A stretch of DNA of 64,000 bases from Bradyrhizobium sp. SZCCT0153 (GTDB lineage Bacteria > Pseudomonadota > Alphaproteobacteria > Rhizobiales > Xanthobacteraceae): the NCBI RefSeq assembly GCF_018129995.1, contig NZ_JAFCKS010000003.1, forward strand, positions 186,001-250,000. Direction: 5' to 3'. Below, in pieces: positions 27,486-37,633 of the stretch. A program made the translations under genes and the position numbers. How positions within the stretch are numbered: the stretch's first letter is position 1; each line of letters starts with the position of its first letter. The notes below the pieces were generated by a model, which worked only from the letters and a program-made list of their open reading frames with translations, did not search any database and was not told where the DNA came from.

Positions 27486-29183
27486 ATGGCAAACGTCAGT
27501 TTCAACCGCAAACGAGCGAAACTCAAGCAAGTTCTCGGAATCCGGGCGCGGCTTGCGTTGCTCGCGGTGATTCTGGTGGCGCCCTTGATGTTCGAGCGCA
27601 TCCGTTCGCTCGAAACCACGCGCACGCGGCAGATCGCGCAGGCCGCGGCTGAATTCACTACCGTCGCAAGACACAGCGCGGACGCGCAGCGCGAGGTGAT
27701 CTCGTCGGTCGAGACCATCCTGAAATCGGAAGCCTTCATCCGGGCATCGGCCGGCGGCATCAGCAAGAGCTGTGACGTGCTGCGCGCCAGCCTGCCGTCG
27801 AATCTTCCCTGGATCCGCACGCTTCTGATCGCCGGCCAGGACGGACGCATCCAGTGCGCCACCAACAACATGTATGTCGGCCTCGACCTCAGTGACCGGC
27901 CTTACTTCCAGCAGGCGCAGGAAACCGGCCGTTTCGTGCTGAGCGACTTCATCCTGTCGCGGCCGGTGCCGTCACCGACCGTGATGGCGGTCTACCCGGT
28001 ATCCGCGTTCAGCGGCGTGGCGGATGCCGTGGTCCTCGCCACCGTCAACCTCGACTGGATGTCGAAGGTCATGAGCAATCTCGGTGGCCGTCCCGGCATC
28101 ACCGCCGTGCTCGTCGACAGCACCGGCACCGTGCTTGCGGCGCCCGCCGACCAGCACAGCGCGATCGGCCGTCCGCTCGACAACTTGCCGCTGATGTCCG
28201 CGATCGCCGACAAGGCGCTGCGGTCGGACCAGGACGAAGGCTCGCTCTCTTTCCTCGCCGCCGACGGCTCCCGCCGCGCGGTCAGCTATATCCGCATCGC
28301 CGGGACCAATGCGCGCCTGATCGCCAGCATCGACGAGGACAAGGTGTCCGCGGCCGTGAGCCGCGACATCCGCACGGCCTATCTCCAGCTCGCTTTCGTC
28401 GTCCTGTTCGTCCTGCTCGGCGCGCTGATCGCCGCCGAGAAACTGGTGATCAAGCCGATCCAGATGCTGGCCGACATGGCCAAGCGTCTCGGCGAGGGCA
28501 ATCTGTCGGCGCGCGCGGCGCGCAACCGTCTGCCGGCCGAGTTCGTGCCGCTGGCCCGCGCCTTCAACGCGATGGCCGCGCAGCTCAGCCAGCGCGAGCG
28601 CGAGCTGATCGCGAGCAACGACCGGCTCACGGTGATGGCCTCGATCGACATGCTGTCCGGTCTTGCCAACCGCCGCGGCTTCCAGAGCCGGCTCGACTTC
28701 GAATGGATGCGCGCCCAGCAATACGGCAGCGAGCTCGCGCTCCTGATGATCGACGTCGACCACTTCAAGCTGTTCAACGACACCTATGGCCATCTCGAAG
28801 GCGATTCCTGCCTGACCAGGCTCGGCGAGTCGCTGTCCGGCATCGCCGCCGACACGATGGGCTTCGCGGCGCGCTATGGCGGCGAGGAATTCTGCCTGCT
28901 GCTGCCGAACACCGACGTGGCCCGCGCCGTCGAAATCGGCGAGCTGGCGCGCGCGGCCGTGCTGAAGCTGTGCCTGCCGCACATCACCTCCGCCCACATG
29001 ATCGTCACCGTCTCGATCGGCGTCGCCGCGGCGAAGCCCAACGAGAGCTTGCGCCCCGGCGATCTGATCGAAGCCGCCGACGCCGCGCTCTACGCCGCAA
29101 AACACCGCGGCCGCAACAACGTCGTCGAGCACGGCGTGCAGGCGATCGAGAACGGTGCGGCAGACATGATGCTGGCGGGCTGA
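27486..29183 (+). CDS. Membrane diguanylate cyclase with periplasmic sensor and HAMP
   Basis: A 565-residue protein. An N-terminal membrane helix (about 18-36) precedes a periplasmic dCache-like domain (37-300, with LDLSDRPYFQQAQETGRFVLSD, typical of double-Cache sensors). A second helix (about 300-320), a HAMP region (325-380) and a GGDEF domain (about 385-555) follow. The active site reads GGEEF, an accepted variant. The inhibitory-site position reads DTMG rather than RxxD, so feedback inhibition is unlikely. ATG 27486 is preferred over ATG 27468. Confidence 0.88.
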   Translation: MANVSFNRKRAKLKQVLGIRARLALLAVILVAPLMFERIRSLETTRTRQIAQAAAEFTTVARHSADAQREVISSVETILKSEAFIRASAGGISKSCDVLRASLPSNLPWIRTLLIAGQDGRIQCATNNMYVGLDLSDRPYFQQAQETGRFVLSDFILSRPVPSPTVMAVYPVSAFSGVADAVVLATVNLDWMSKVMSNLGGRPGITAVLVDSTGTVLAAPADQHSAIGRPLDNLPLMSAIADKALRSDQDEGSLSFLAADGSRRAVSYIRIAGTNARLIASIDEDKVSAAVSRDIRTAYLQLAFVVLFVLLGALIAAEKLVIKPIQMLADMAKRLGEGNLSARAARNRLPAEFVPLARAFNAMAAQLSQRERELIASNDRLTVMASIDMLSGLANRRGFQSRLDFEWMRAQQYGSELALLMIDVDHFKLFNDTYGHLEGDSCLTRLGESLSGIAADTMGFAARYGGEEFCLLLPNTDVARAVEIGELARAAVLKLCLPHITSAHMIVTVSIGVAAAKPNESLRPGDLIEAADAALYAAKHRGRNNVVEHGVQAIENGAADMMLAG

Positions 29184-29243
29184 TCGCCAGAGCCGATTGC
29201 GTTCAAATGACTTCGGAACGGGGCTCTCGACTCTTGCTTTGAC

Positions 29244-29287
29244 GCGTTTTCTCTACGCGAACCGGTATCCACTTCGCTCGAAAACGC
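29244..29287. repeat. GCGTTTTC palindromic repeat
   Basis: Arms GCGTTTTC (29,244-29,251) and GAAAACGC (29,280-29,287) around CGCGAACCGGTATCCACTTC. This is a recognisable rhizobial intergenic repeat sequence by memory. It lies between the two convergent GGDEF genes and reaches to within one base of the stop of the second. Confidence 0.6.
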
Positions 29288-29288
29288 T

Positions 29289-30341
29289 TTAGCCCGCAGC
29301 CCCGGCACGATCGAGCTCGCGCTCCGTCACCACGCGATTGCGGCCGCCGCTCTTGGCAAGATAGAGCGCGCGGTCACAGCGCTCGATCAGATCCGTGATC
29401 GCTTCGCCCGTCCGGTACTGCGCCACGCCGATCGACACGCTGATGCCGGGCAGGACCTCGCCGGTCGAGCGGCGCGTGATCGTGCATTCGGCGATCGCAT
29501 GCCGGATGCGCTCGGCGATCTCGGCACAGGCGGCCAGATCGGCAGCCGGCAGCACCGCGATCAGCTCCTCGCCGCCGTAGCGGGCCGACAGGTCCTGCTC
29601 GCGCACCTTTTCGCGCAACACCTTCGCCATCAGGCGCAGCACCTGGTCGCCGACGCCGTGGCCGAAACTGTCGTTGAAGGTCTTGAAGTGGTCGATGTCG
29701 AGCATCAGCACGCTAAGCGGCTCGCCCCAATCCGCCGTAGCCTGCGCCTTGCGCAGGAATTCATCGAGTGCCCGCCGGTTCGCGAGGCCGGTCAGCGTGT
29801 CGGTCCGGGCCCGCTCCTCGGACTTCGAGAGCGAGTCTCTGATGACGTCGAGCTCGCGGGTCTTCTCCGCAAAGCCTGCCTCGAGCCGCGTCGCGCGGGC
29901 GGCGGCGCGGGCGAGCTCGTTCATGAGCTGGGCGACCAGCGCCTTCGGATCGACGCCGGCCTTGCCCTGGTCGGCGACCTCGCTGATCGCCTCCATCTGG
30001 GAGTGGTTGTCGGCGATCGCGGTCGCCAGAAACTCCTTCGCCGCGCCCATGAGAGCGTGCAGCCGCTCGGAGGTGTCGAGGACGATGGCGCTGACCTGGG
30101 GCGCGACGTAGGTCTCGAACAGATCCTGATTGGTGCGGCTGTCGAAGGGACGATTGTGGTCGATCAGGAGATCGATCGCGTTGCGCAGATCGTCATGGCT
30201 GCCTGCGAAATACTGGAACCAGACCGCAAAATTGATCGGGGTCGGCGCAATCCGCTGTTCGGCCATGCTTCGCAGCGCCCGTCCGGCGATGGAGACGGCA
30301 TAGTCGAGATCGAGATCGAAGCTGTCGTCCATCGCACGCAT
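29289..30341 (-). CDS. Cytoplasmic diguanylate cyclase
   Basis: A 350-residue protein without membrane segments. A helical N-terminal part (1-180), with WFQYFAGSHDDLRNAI, resembles the unclassified N-domains often seen before GGDEF in rhizobia. It ends in a coiled coil (about 150-185). The GGDEF domain (about 185-345) has LTGLANRRALDE, DIDHFKTFNDSFGHGVGD and active site GGEEL; the last residue differs from the usual Phe. An RxxD inhibitory site (REQD) is correctly placed. ATG 30341 has AGGA upstream. It is convergent with the sensor-cyclase and divergent from leuS. Confidence 0.87.
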   Translation of the reverse strand: MRAMDDSFDLDLDYAVSIAGRALRSMAEQRIAPTPINFAVWFQYFAGSHDDLRNAIDLLIDHNRPFDSRTNQDLFETYVAPQVSAIVLDTSERLHALMGAAKEFLATAIADNHSQMEAISEVADQGKAGVDPKALVAQLMNELARAAARATRLEAGFAEKTRELDVIRDSLSKSEERARTDTLTGLANRRALDEFLRKAQATADWGEPLSVLMLDIDHFKTFNDSFGHGVGDQVLRLMAKVLREKVREQDLSARYGGEELIAVLPAADLAACAEIAERIRHAIAECTITRRSTGEVLPGISVSIGVAQYRTGEAITDLIERCDRALYLAKSGGRNRVVTERELDRAGAAG

Positions 30342-30523
30342 TTGGGTCCTGGCCAGCCGCAACCTCGCATCGACCCCTTAATCACACCCCAACGCGGCCT
30401 CAGTAGTTATGCGGGGCGGTGTCGAAGGTTCCCAAGTTGCGGCAACCCATTGACCCCTTGAGGACTTCTATGGCCTAGTCCGCCGTCTTTAGACGGCCGA
30501 ACCCACGAAAACCCAACGATTCC

Positions 30524-33160
30524 ATGACCTCCGAACGCTACAACGCCCGCGACGCCGAACCGCGCTGGCAGGCCGCCTGGGACCAGCAGGCGATCTTCGT
30601 CTCCAGGAACGACGATTCGCGGCCGAAATACTATGTGCTGGAGATGTTCCCCTACCCGTCCGGGCGCATCCATATCGGCCATGTCCGCAACTACACGCTC
30701 GGCGACGTGCTGGCCCGCTTCATGCGCGCCAAGGGCTTCAACGTGCTGCATCCGATGGGCTGGGACGCATTCGGCCTGCCGGCCGAGAACGCCGCCATCG
30801 AGCGCAAGGTCGCGCCGAAGGCCTGGACCTACGACAACATCGCCGCGATGAAGAAGCAGCTCCGCTCGATCGGGCTGTCGCTGGACTGGTCACGGGAATT
30901 CGCGACCTGCGACCCCAGCTACTACAAGCACCAGCAGAAGATGTTCCTGGACATGCTCGCCGCCGGCCTCGCCGAGCGCGAGAAGCGCAAGCTCAACTGG
31001 GATCCGGTCGACATGACCGTGCTGGCCAACGAGCAGGTGATCGACGGCCGCGGCTGGCGCTCCGGCGCCGTTGTCGAACAACGGGAAATGAGCCAGTGGG
31101 TCTTCAAGATCACGAAGTACTCGCAGGAGCTGCTGTCGGCGCTGGATGGACTGGATCGCTGGCCCGACAAGGTGCGGCTGATGCAGCGCAACTGGATCGG
31201 CCGCTCCGAAGGCCTGCTGGTCCGCTTCGCGCTCGATGCGGCGACCACGCCTGCCGGCGAGAGCGAGCTGAAGATTTTCACGACGCGTCCCGACACGCTG
31301 TTCGGCGCGAAATTCATGGCGATCTCGTCGGATCATCCGCTGGCGCAGGCAGCGGCCGCGAAGAACCCGAAGCTTGCGCAGTTCATCGCCGACATCAAGA
31401 AGATCGGCACGGCGCAGGAGATCATCGACACTGCCGAGAAGCAGGGTTTTGACACCGGCATCCGCGCGGTGCATCCGTTCGATCCGTCCTGGAAGCTGCC
31501 GGTCTATGTCGCCAACTTCGTGCTGATGGAATACGGCACCGGCGCGATCTTCGGCTGCCCCGCGCATGACCAGCGCGACCTCGACTTCGTCAACAAGTAC
31601 AGCCTGGGTGTCACGCCGGTGGTGTGTCCCGAGGGCCAGGATCCCAAGACATTCGTCATCACCGACACCGCCTATGACGGTGACGGACGCATGATCAATT
31701 CGCGCTTCCTCGACGGCATGACCATCGATCAGGCCAAGGACGAGGTGGCGAAGCGCCTGGAGAGCGAACTGCGCGGCAACGCGCCGGTCGGCGAGCGTCA
31801 GGTCAACTTCCGTCTGCGCGACTGGGGCATTTCGCGCCAGCGTTACTGGGGCTGCCCGATTCCCGTCATCCACTGTCCGAAGTGCGATGTGGTGCCGGTG
31901 CCACACGCCGATTTGCCGGTGACGCTGCCTGACGATGCGACCTTCGACAAGCCGGGCAACGCGCTCGATCATCACCCGACCTGGAAGCACGTCACCTGCC
32001 CGCAATGCGGAGGGAAAGCGCAGCGCGAAACCGACACCATGGACACCTTCGTGGATTCGTCCTGGTACTTTGCGCGCTTCACCGATCCCTGGAATGAGAA
32101 CGCGCCGACGACGCCCGCGGTTGCCAACAGGATGCTGCCGGTCGACCAGTATATCGGCGGCGTCGAGCACGCGATCCTGCATCTGCTCTATAGCCGCTTC
32201 TTCACCCGGGCCATGAAGGCGACCGGGCACATCGCACTAGACGAGCCGTTCGCCGGCATGTTCACCCAGGGCATGGTGGTGCACGAGACCTACCAGAAGG
32301 CCGACGGCACCTATGTGCAGCCGGTCGAGGTGACGGTCGAGACCGGCGCCAACGGCCGCCGCGCCACGCTTCTTGCGACCGGCGAGGACGTCCTGATCGG
32401 TGCGATCGAGAAGATGTCGAAGTCGAAAAAGAACACGGTCGACCCGGACGACATCATCGAGACCTACGGCGCCGACGTCGCCCGCTGGTTCATGCTGTCG
32501 GACTCCCCGCCCGACCGCGACGTGATCTGGAGCGACGAGCGCGTCCAGGGCGCCTCGCGGTTCGTGCAGCGGCTGTGGCGGCTGGTGAACGACTCCGTGG
32601 AACTCGGCAAGAGCGCGCCGGCAGCCCGGCCGGCCAGCTTCGGTCCGGACGCCACCGCCTTGCGCAAGGCCGCCCATGGCGCGCTGGACAAGGTCACCAC
32701 CGGGATCGAGCGGCTGCACTTCAACGTCTGCCTCGCCCATATCCGCGAATTCGCCAATACGTTCTCGGAGGTGCTCCAGCAATCGGGCCAACCGGCCCCC
32801 GACCTCGCCCCAGATTTGGCTTGGGCGATCCGCGAGGCAAGCCAGATCCTGGTCCAGCTGTTCTCCCCGATGATGCCGCATCTGGCCGAGGAGTGCTGGC
32901 AGGTCCTGGGCCACAGCGGGCTGGTTTCGGAGGTCAATTGGCCGCAAATCGAACGCGATTTGCTGGTCGAAGACAGCGTGACCCTGGTGGTCCAGGTCAA
33001 CGGCAAGAAGCGGGGTGAGGTCACAGTTGCAACAGCGGCCCAGAATCCGGAAATCGAGGCTGCCGTTTTGGCCCTCGATGCGGTAAAACTGGCCCTGGAC
33101 GGCAAGCCCGTCCGCAAGGTGATCATCGTCCCCAAGAGGATCGTGAATGTTGTCGGCTAG
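30524..33160 (+). CDS. leuS: Leucyl-tRNA synthetase
   Basis: An 878-residue class I synthetase. The HIGH motif is HIGH at residues 50-53 ([16 protein letters not shown]) and the KMSKS loop starts at residue 630 ([10 protein letters not shown]). The editing CP1 domain is present (about 230-420, with [20 protein letters not shown] and the [15 protein letters not shown] editing pocket). The anticodon-binding helical domain and C-terminal [11 protein letters not shown] follow. Length is normal. It overlaps lptE by 14 bp; leuS-lptE-holA is a conserved proteobacterial operon. Confidence 0.97.
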   Translation: MTSERYNARDAEPRWQAAWDQQAIFVSRNDDSRPKYYVLEMFPYPSGRIHIGHVRNYTLGDVLARFMRAKGFNVLHPMGWDAFGLPAENAAIERKVAPKAWTYDNIAAMKKQLRSIGLSLDWSREFATCDPSYYKHQQKMFLDMLAAGLAEREKRKLNWDPVDMTVLANEQVIDGRGWRSGAVVEQREMSQWVFKITKYSQELLSALDGLDRWPDKVRLMQRNWIGRSEGLLVRFALDAATTPAGESELKIFTTRPDTLFGAKFMAISSDHPLAQAAAAKNPKLAQFIADIKKIGTAQEIIDTAEKQGFDTGIRAVHPFDPSWKLPVYVANFVLMEYGTGAIFGCPAHDQRDLDFVNKYSLGVTPVVCPEGQDPKTFVITDTAYDGDGRMINSRFLDGMTIDQAKDEVAKRLESELRGNAPVGERQVNFRLRDWGISRQRYWGCPIPVIHCPKCDVVPVPHADLPVTLPDDATFDKPGNALDHHPTWKHVTCPQCGGKAQRETDTMDTFVDSSWYFARFTDPWNENAPTTPAVANRMLPVDQYIGGVEHAILHLLYSRFFTRAMKATGHIALDEPFAGMFTQGMVVHETYQKADGTYVQPVEVTVETGANGRRATLLATGEDVLIGAIEKMSKSKKNTVDPDDIIETYGADVARWFMLSDSPPDRDVIWSDERVQGASRFVQRLWRLVNDSVELGKSAPAARPASFGPDATALRKAAHGALDKVTTGIERLHFNVCLAHIREFANTFSEVLQQSGQPAPDLAPDLAWAIREASQILVQLFSPMMPHLAEECWQVLGHSGLVSEVNWPQIERDLLVEDSVTLVVQVNGKKRGEVTVATAAQNPEIEAAVLALDAVKLALDGKPVRKVIIVPKRIVNVVG

Positions 33161-33698
33161 GATCCGTATCGCAGCCCGCCTGCTGGCAGTCGCCGCACTG
33201 GCGGCGCTGACAGCCGGCTGCTTCCAGCCGATGTATGCCGAGCACGCCGACGGCACCCCCGGCCTGCGCGACAAGCTCATGGGGGTCGAGCTCCCGCCGA
33301 TCAGCAAGCCCAACGCCTCCCGCGAGGCCCGCATCGGCGTGGAAGTCCGCAACGCCCTGGCTTTCAAGCTCTACGGCACCGCCACGGGCATGCCGCCGAC
33401 CCACCGTCTGGAGATCCGCTTCACCTCCTCCCGCTCGTCCCTGATCGTCAGCCAGACGACGGGACTGCCGACCAGCGAGAATTTGGGAATCGACGCCCAG
33501 TACAACCTGATCGAGGTCGTGTCCGGCAAGTCGGTGATGAGCGGCACGACGTTCTCGCGGGTGTCCTATGACATGCCCGGCTCCTACCAGCGCTTCTCCC
33601 GCAACCGCGCGGTGCGCGATGCAGAGGATCGTGCCGCCAACGAGATCGCCGAGAACATCAACACCAGGCTTGCCGCGTTCTTCACCGCGGGCACGTAG
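33147..33698 (+). CDS. lptE: LPS-assembly lipoprotein LptE
   Basis: A 183-residue lipoprotein. The lipobox LTAGC places the lipidated cysteine at residue 25 after a hydrophobic signal. The mature domain ([20 protein letters not shown], an [23 protein letters not shown] strand pair, and a terminal amphipathic helix) fits LptE, which plugs the LptD barrel for lipopolysaccharide export. Its start lies inside the leuS 3' end, indicating translational coupling. Confidence 0.9.
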   Translation: MLSARIRIAARLLAVAALAALTAGCFQPMYAEHADGTPGLRDKLMGVELPPISKPNASREARIGVEVRNALAFKLYGTATGMPPTHRLEIRFTSSRSSLIVSQTTGLPTSENLGIDAQYNLIEVVSGKSVMSGTTFSRVSYDMPGSYQRFSRNRAVRDAEDRAANEIAENINTRLAAFFTAGT

Positions 33699-33762
33699 AT
33701 CGCTCCAGTCGTTCCAAACCGTCCGGAATGACGACCCCAAGCAACGACGAACCCCAAGCAAC

Positions 33763-34791
33763 ATGGTCGCGCTGCGCGGAAAAGAGATCGACGCCTTCCT
33801 CGCCCGCCCCGACGCGGGCCGACCGATCATCCTGCTTTACGGTCCTGACGCAGGCCTCGTCCGCGAGCGCGCGGATGCGCTGATCGCATCGGCCGTCGAC
33901 GATCCCAACGATCCCTTCTCGCTGGTCAAGCTCGATGGCGACGAGCTCTCCGCCGAGCCGTCGCGCCTGGTCGACGAGGCCATGACGGTGCCGCTGTTCG
34001 GCGGCCGCCGCGCCATCCGGGTCCGCGCCGGCTCGCGCAGCTTCGCCAGCGGCGTCGACACGCTGGCGGAGATGGGCGTGAGGGATTGCCGCATCGTGAT
34101 CGAGGCCGGCGAGCTGCGCCCGGAATCGCCGCTGCGCAAAGCCTGCGAGCGCGCCAAGGCGGCGGTGGCGATCGGCTGCTATCCCGACACCGAGCGCGAC
34201 CTTGCCAAGCTGATGGAAGACGAGCTCCGCATCGCCAATCTGCGCATCGCGCAGGACGCGCGCGCCGCGCTGATGTCGTTCCTCGGCGGCGACCGCCAGG
34301 CCTCGCGCAACGAGCTGCGCAAGCTGACGCTCTATGCCCATGGCAAGGGCGAGATCACGCTCGAAGACGTGATGGCGGTGGTCGCCGATGCTTCCGAGCT
34401 GAAGCTCGATCCGATCGTCGACGGCGCCTTCGCCGGGCGGCCCGACATCGTCGAGACCGAGTTCGCCAAGGCCATGATCGCCGGCACCTATCCCGGCGTC
34501 ATCATCTCCGCGGCGCAGCGCCAGGCAGCGTGGCTGCATAAATCGGCGCTCGCGATCTCCGACGGCACGCCCGCTTCCGCGGTGCTCGACGGCGGCTTTC
34601 CGCGCCTCCATTTTTCACGAAAGCCAATGGTCGAAACCGCGCTGCGTAATTTCAGCGTGGCGCGGCTCGCAGGCATCATCGAGCAGCTCGCAACCGCTGC
34701 ACTCGACACCCGCAAGCAGTCCACCCTCGCCGCCGCCATCGCCCAGCGCACGCTGATGGCGATCGCAGCGAACGCGAAGCGGCGGAGTTAG
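33763..34791 (+). CDS. holA: DNA polymerase III delta subunit
   Basis: A 342-residue clamp-loader delta subunit. It begins with IILLYGPDAGLVRERADAL (Walker-like but degenerate, as usual for delta), VKLDGDELSAEPSRLVDEAMTVPLFGGRRAIRV, and later ASRNELRKLTLYAHGKGEITLEDV, with a helical collar at the end. It opens the beta sliding clamp. It follows lptE after 64 bp and completes the leuS-lptE-holA operon. Confidence 0.94.
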   Translation: MVALRGKEIDAFLARPDAGRPIILLYGPDAGLVRERADALIASAVDDPNDPFSLVKLDGDELSAEPSRLVDEAMTVPLFGGRRAIRVRAGSRSFASGVDTLAEMGVRDCRIVIEAGELRPESPLRKACERAKAAVAIGCYPDTERDLAKLMEDELRIANLRIAQDARAALMSFLGGDRQASRNELRKLTLYAHGKGEITLEDVMAVVADASELKLDPIVDGAFAGRPDIVETEFAKAMIAGTYPGVIISAAQRQAAWLHKSALAISDGTPASAVLDGGFPRLHFSRKPMVETALRNFSVARLAGIIEQLATAALDTRKQSTLAAAIAQRTLMAIAANAKRRS

Positions 34792-34835
34792 CCCGCACGC
34801 TCTCCGCGACATTGCGGGCACATCTCTCTCCCCCA

Positions 34836-34922
34836 GTCATTGCGAGGAGCGCAAGCGACGAAGCAATCCAGAGTCTCTCCGCCGCAAGAGTCTGGATTGC
34901 TTCGCTTTGCTCGCAATGACGA
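34836..34922. repeat. CATTGCGAG-family palindromic repeat, full copy
   Basis: An 87-bp element: GTCATTGCGAGGAGCGCAAG, then AAGCAATCCAGAGTC, and the mirror GTCTGGATTGCTTCG ending CTCGCAATGAC. The arms are almost perfectly complementary over about 35 bp. It lies between convergent holA and parB. Degenerate copies occur at 39,782-39,868 and 59,911-59,997. Confidence 0.8.
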
Positions 34923-34937
34923 GGAAAGTGCGGGGGC

Positions 34938-35822
34938 CTAAAGCGCGCCCTTCGCGAGCCGCTTCATCACCTCGTCGAGCTGATCGAGGTTGCGGTAGTT
35001 GATCTGCACCGAGCCGCCGGGATCGCGGTGACTGACGGTGACCTTGAGGCCGAGCGCGTCGCTGACGCGCTTTTCGAGATCGATCGTATCGGGATCCTTG
35101 TCCTTGCCGCCGGCGCGCGCCTTTTGCGGCTTGCGCTCCGGCACGCCCTCTTCATGCGCCAGCGCTTCGGTCTGGCGGACGTTGAGGCCCTCCTCGACGA
35201 TGCGCTTGGCGGCTGCGAGCGGATCGGGCACGCCGATCAGCGCGCGGGCGTGACCGGCAGTCAGCTCGCCGCTCGTGATCAAGGCCTGCACCTCGGCCGG
35301 CAGCTTGGTCAGCCGCATCATGTTGGCGATGTGGCTGCGGCTCTTGCCGACGACCTTTGCGATGTCGTCCTGGCTGCGTTTGAACTCGTTGGCGAGCGCG
35401 TGATAGCCCAGCGCCTCTTCCATCGGGTTGAGGTCTTCGCGCTGCACGTTCTCGACGATCGCGAATTCCAGCGCATCGCTGTCGCTGATGTCGACCGGCA
35501 CGATCGGCACTTCATGCAGACCGGCCATCTGCGAGGCGCGCCAGCGCCGCTCGCCGGCGATGATCTCGAAGCGGTCCTGCGCGCCCTTCACCGGACGCAC
35601 CACGATCGGCTGGATCACGCCGTGCTGCTTGATGGAGTCGGAGAGCTCCCTGAGCTCGGCCTCCGAAAATGCGCGGCGCGGATTGCGCGGATTGGGCTTG
35701 ATGAATTCGATCGGCACCTTGCGCTGCGCGCGCGGACGGTCGACATGCTGGGCTTCGCCGCCGACGTCACCGATCAGACTCGCAAGACCCCGGCCCAGTC
35801 GCGAACGCGCTTCATCGGCCAT
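34938..35822 (-). CDS. parB: Chromosome-partitioning protein ParB
   Basis: A 294-residue ParB/Spo0J. The N-terminal RGLASLIGD peptide binds ParA. The CTPase/ParB domain (about 40-130) has NPRNPRRAF, QPIVVRP and the GERRWRA motif that contacts CTP. The helix-turn-helix domain (about 130-210) has KSRSHIANMMRLTKLP and ELTAGHARALIGV. A basic linker and the C-terminal dimerisation domain (about 245-294) follow. ParB loads on parS, slides as a clamp, and recruits SMC. AAGGGAG precedes the ATG. parA lies upstream, separated by 137 bp holding a palindromic repeat. Confidence 0.97.
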   Translation of the reverse strand: MADEARSRLGRGLASLIGDVGGEAQHVDRPRAQRKVPIEFIKPNPRNPRRAFSEAELRELSDSIKQHGVIQPIVVRPVKGAQDRFEIIAGERRWRASQMAGLHEVPIVPVDISDSDALEFAIVENVQREDLNPMEEALGYHALANEFKRSQDDIAKVVGKSRSHIANMMRLTKLPAEVQALITSGELTAGHARALIGVPDPLAAAKRIVEEGLNVRQTEALAHEEGVPERKPQKARAGGKDKDPDTIDLEKRVSDALGLKVTVSHRDPGGSVQINYRNLDQLDEVMKRLAKGAL

Positions 35823-35872
35823 CGCCAGCTCCCTTGGATTCACGCTGCAGCACTCCAGAACTGAATTGTCGT

Positions 35873-35950
35873 AGGGTGGGCAAAGCGAAGCGTGCCCACC
35901 AGTTTTGTGCGGAGGATGGTGGGCACGGCAAATACACCTTTGCCCATCCT
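35873..35950. repeat. GGGTGGGCAAAG palindromic repeat, copy B (between parA and parB)
   Basis: Arm AGGGTGGGCAAAG (35,873-35,885) and mirror CTTTGCCCATCCT (35,938-35,950, one mismatch), with inner GTGCCCACC/GGTGGGCAC pairing. It occupies most of the gap inside the parAB operon, so it may form a hairpin in the shared mRNA. Confidence 0.8.
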
Positions 35951-35959
35951 GCGGTATCG

Positions 35960-36826
35960 TCAATGCGTGACGCGCAGCTCGCGCTCGCGCTGGATCACTT
36001 CGGTGGCGAGTCGCAAATAGGCTTCGCTGCCGACGCATTTGAGATCGTAGACCAGGACCGGCTTGCCGTAGGACGGCGCTTCCGAGATGCGCACGTTGCG
36101 CGGGATCATGGTCTTGTAGACCTTCTCGCCCATGAACTGCCGGACGTCGGCAACGACCTGGTTCGAGAGGTTGTTGCGCGAGTCGAACATGGTCAGAACG
36201 ATGCCGTGGATCGACAGGTTCGGATTGAGCGTCGAGCGCACCTGCTCCACCGTCTGCAGCAATTGCGACAGACCTTCGAGCGCGAAGAACTCGCACTGCA
36301 GCGGCACCAGGATCGCGTCGGAGGCCGCCATCGCATTCACCGTGAGCAGGTTGAGCGAGGGCGGGCAGTCGATCAGCACATAGGTGTAGTCGGCGTCCGG
36401 CGAGACGTTGTTGTTGAGCGCGCCGATGGCGTCGCGCAGCTTGAACGCACGGCCGGGCGTGGTGCCGAGCTCGAGCTCGAGGCCGGACAGATCCATGGTC
36501 GAGGGCGCGATGTGCAAGCGCGGCACCGCGGTCGACACCACCGCTTCACGCAAGGCGGCTTCGCCGATCAGCACGTCGTAGGTCGAGCAGGAGCGGTTGC
36601 GGCGATCGATGCCGAGGCCGGTCGAGGCGTTGCCCTGCGGATCGAGATCGACGATCAGGACGCGCTCGCCAATCGCCGCGAGCGCCGTGCCGAGGTTGAT
36701 CGCTGTGGTTGTTTTTCCCACACCGCCCTTCTGATTCGCCAGCGCGAGGATGCGCGGATGGCCCTGCGGGACCACTGCAGTCTCTTGCGCGGCGTTTTGC
36801 TCCTGCGGTTCGTCAATCACGCTCAT
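35960..36826 (-). CDS. parA: Chromosome-partitioning ATPase ParA
   Basis: A 288-residue Walker-type ParA/Soj ATPase. The deviant Walker A is NQKGGVGKTTTAINLG (about residue 30), with signature lysines; switch regions DLDPQGNASTGLG and YVLIDCPPSLNLLTVNA are intact. The ATP-bound dimer coats the nucleoid and ParB stimulates hydrolysis, moving origins apart. A short unstructured N-terminal extension (about 20 residues) precedes the fold. I chose the ATG at 36826 with GGGGA upstream; a TTG two codons earlier is possible. It is 30 bp after rsmG, in the same leftward operon as parB. Confidence 0.96.
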   Translation of the reverse strand: MSVIDEPQEQNAAQETAVVPQGHPRILALANQKGGVGKTTTAINLGTALAAIGERVLIVDLDPQGNASTGLGIDRRNRSCSTYDVLIGEAALREAVVSTAVPRLHIAPSTMDLSGLELELGTTPGRAFKLRDAIGALNNNVSPDADYTYVLIDCPPSLNLLTVNAMAASDAILVPLQCEFFALEGLSQLLQTVEQVRSTLNPNLSIHGIVLTMFDSRNNLSNQVVADVRQFMGEKVYKTMIPRNVRISEAPSYGKPVLVYDLKCVGSEAYLRLATEVIQRERELRVTH

Positions 36827-36856
36827 CGCCAATTCCCCACTCCACCCCTGAACGTC

Positions 36857-37633
36857 TCACCTGCGCCGTTCGACGGACGTCAGCTCCACGATCCAGCCGT
36901 CACCGGTGCGGCTTTGGTGGAGCTCAGGCTGAATATTCCAATATTTAGCGGCTTCGGTCAATTCAGCCTCTACATCTTGACCCTTGAGAAACAACGCTTT
37001 TGCGCCATGGCGCATCAGCGGCTCCGCAAAGCCGATGAGTTGATGTAGCGGAGCCAGCGCACGCGCGGTGACGCAATCGACCGGGCCGGTGATTCTATCC
37101 ACATTATCCCCGATCTCAGCGAGATGTACGACTCCCGGAGATGTGGTGACGCGGATGGCTTCGCGCAAAAAGGCGGCCTTCTTGGTGATTCGCTCGACGA
37201 GGTGGACGCTGGCGCCCGGCGTCCCGGCCATGGCGCAGGCGAGCACGACGCCGGGAAAGCCACCCCCGCTGCCGAGGTCGGCCCAGCGTTTGGCCGACGG
37301 TGCGAGAGCCACAAGCTGAAGCGAGTCGGCGATGTGCCGGGTCCAGAGATGCGGCAGGGTCGAAGGCGCAACCAGATTGGTCTTGGCCTGCCACTCCCGG
37401 AGCAGCGCGATGTAGCGATCGAGCCGGGCTTCCGTTTCATGTGAAACGGGCGCGAGCTTCAAGGCCTCGCGCTTGTCCGCGGCGATGACGGCGTCGAGTG
37501 CCCGATCGTTGGCGCTGGCCTTGTCGATGATCTTCGGCTTGGCCGGCGCTGGGTCCGGCCGACGACCGGCGCCCTCGCCCGCCCCGGGTCGTCGCGATAG
37601 CGGTTTATCCCCGCCAGGTCCGCGCTGTTTCAC
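36857..37633 (-). CDS. rsmG: 16S rRNA m7G527 methyltransferase RsmG
   Basis: A 258-residue SAM-dependent methyltransferase (GidB) that modifies G527 of 16S rRNA. The SAM motif DLGSGGGFPGVVLA is at about 110-125, and VTARALAPLHQL and KALFLKGQDVEAEL follow. About 45 Pro/Ala/Lys-rich residues precede the usual family start. The only start available is GTG 37633, which lies inside a perfect parS palindrome. A second, one-mismatch parS is embedded in codons for VSHET (about residue 64). mnmG lies 9 bp upstream, the classical mnmG-rsmG-parA-parB order. Confidence 0.93.
   Translation of the reverse strand: MKQRGPGGDKPLSRRPGAGEGAGRRPDPAPAKPKIIDKASANDRALDAVIAADKREALKLAPVSHETEARLDRYIALLREWQAKTNLVAPSTLPHLWTRHIADSLQLVALAPSAKRWADLGSGGGFPGVVLACAMAGTPGASVHLVERITKKAAFLREAIRVTTSPGVVHLAEIGDNVDRITGPVDCVTARALAPLHQLIGFAEPLMRHGAKALFLKGQDVEAELTEAAKYWNIQPELHQSRTGDGWIVELTSVERRR
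37434..37447. other. parS-like site 1 (one mismatch, inside rsmG)
   Basis: GTTTCATGTGAAAC differs from the parS consensus GTTTCACGTGAAAC by one central base. It lies within the rsmG coding region. Confidence 0.75.
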
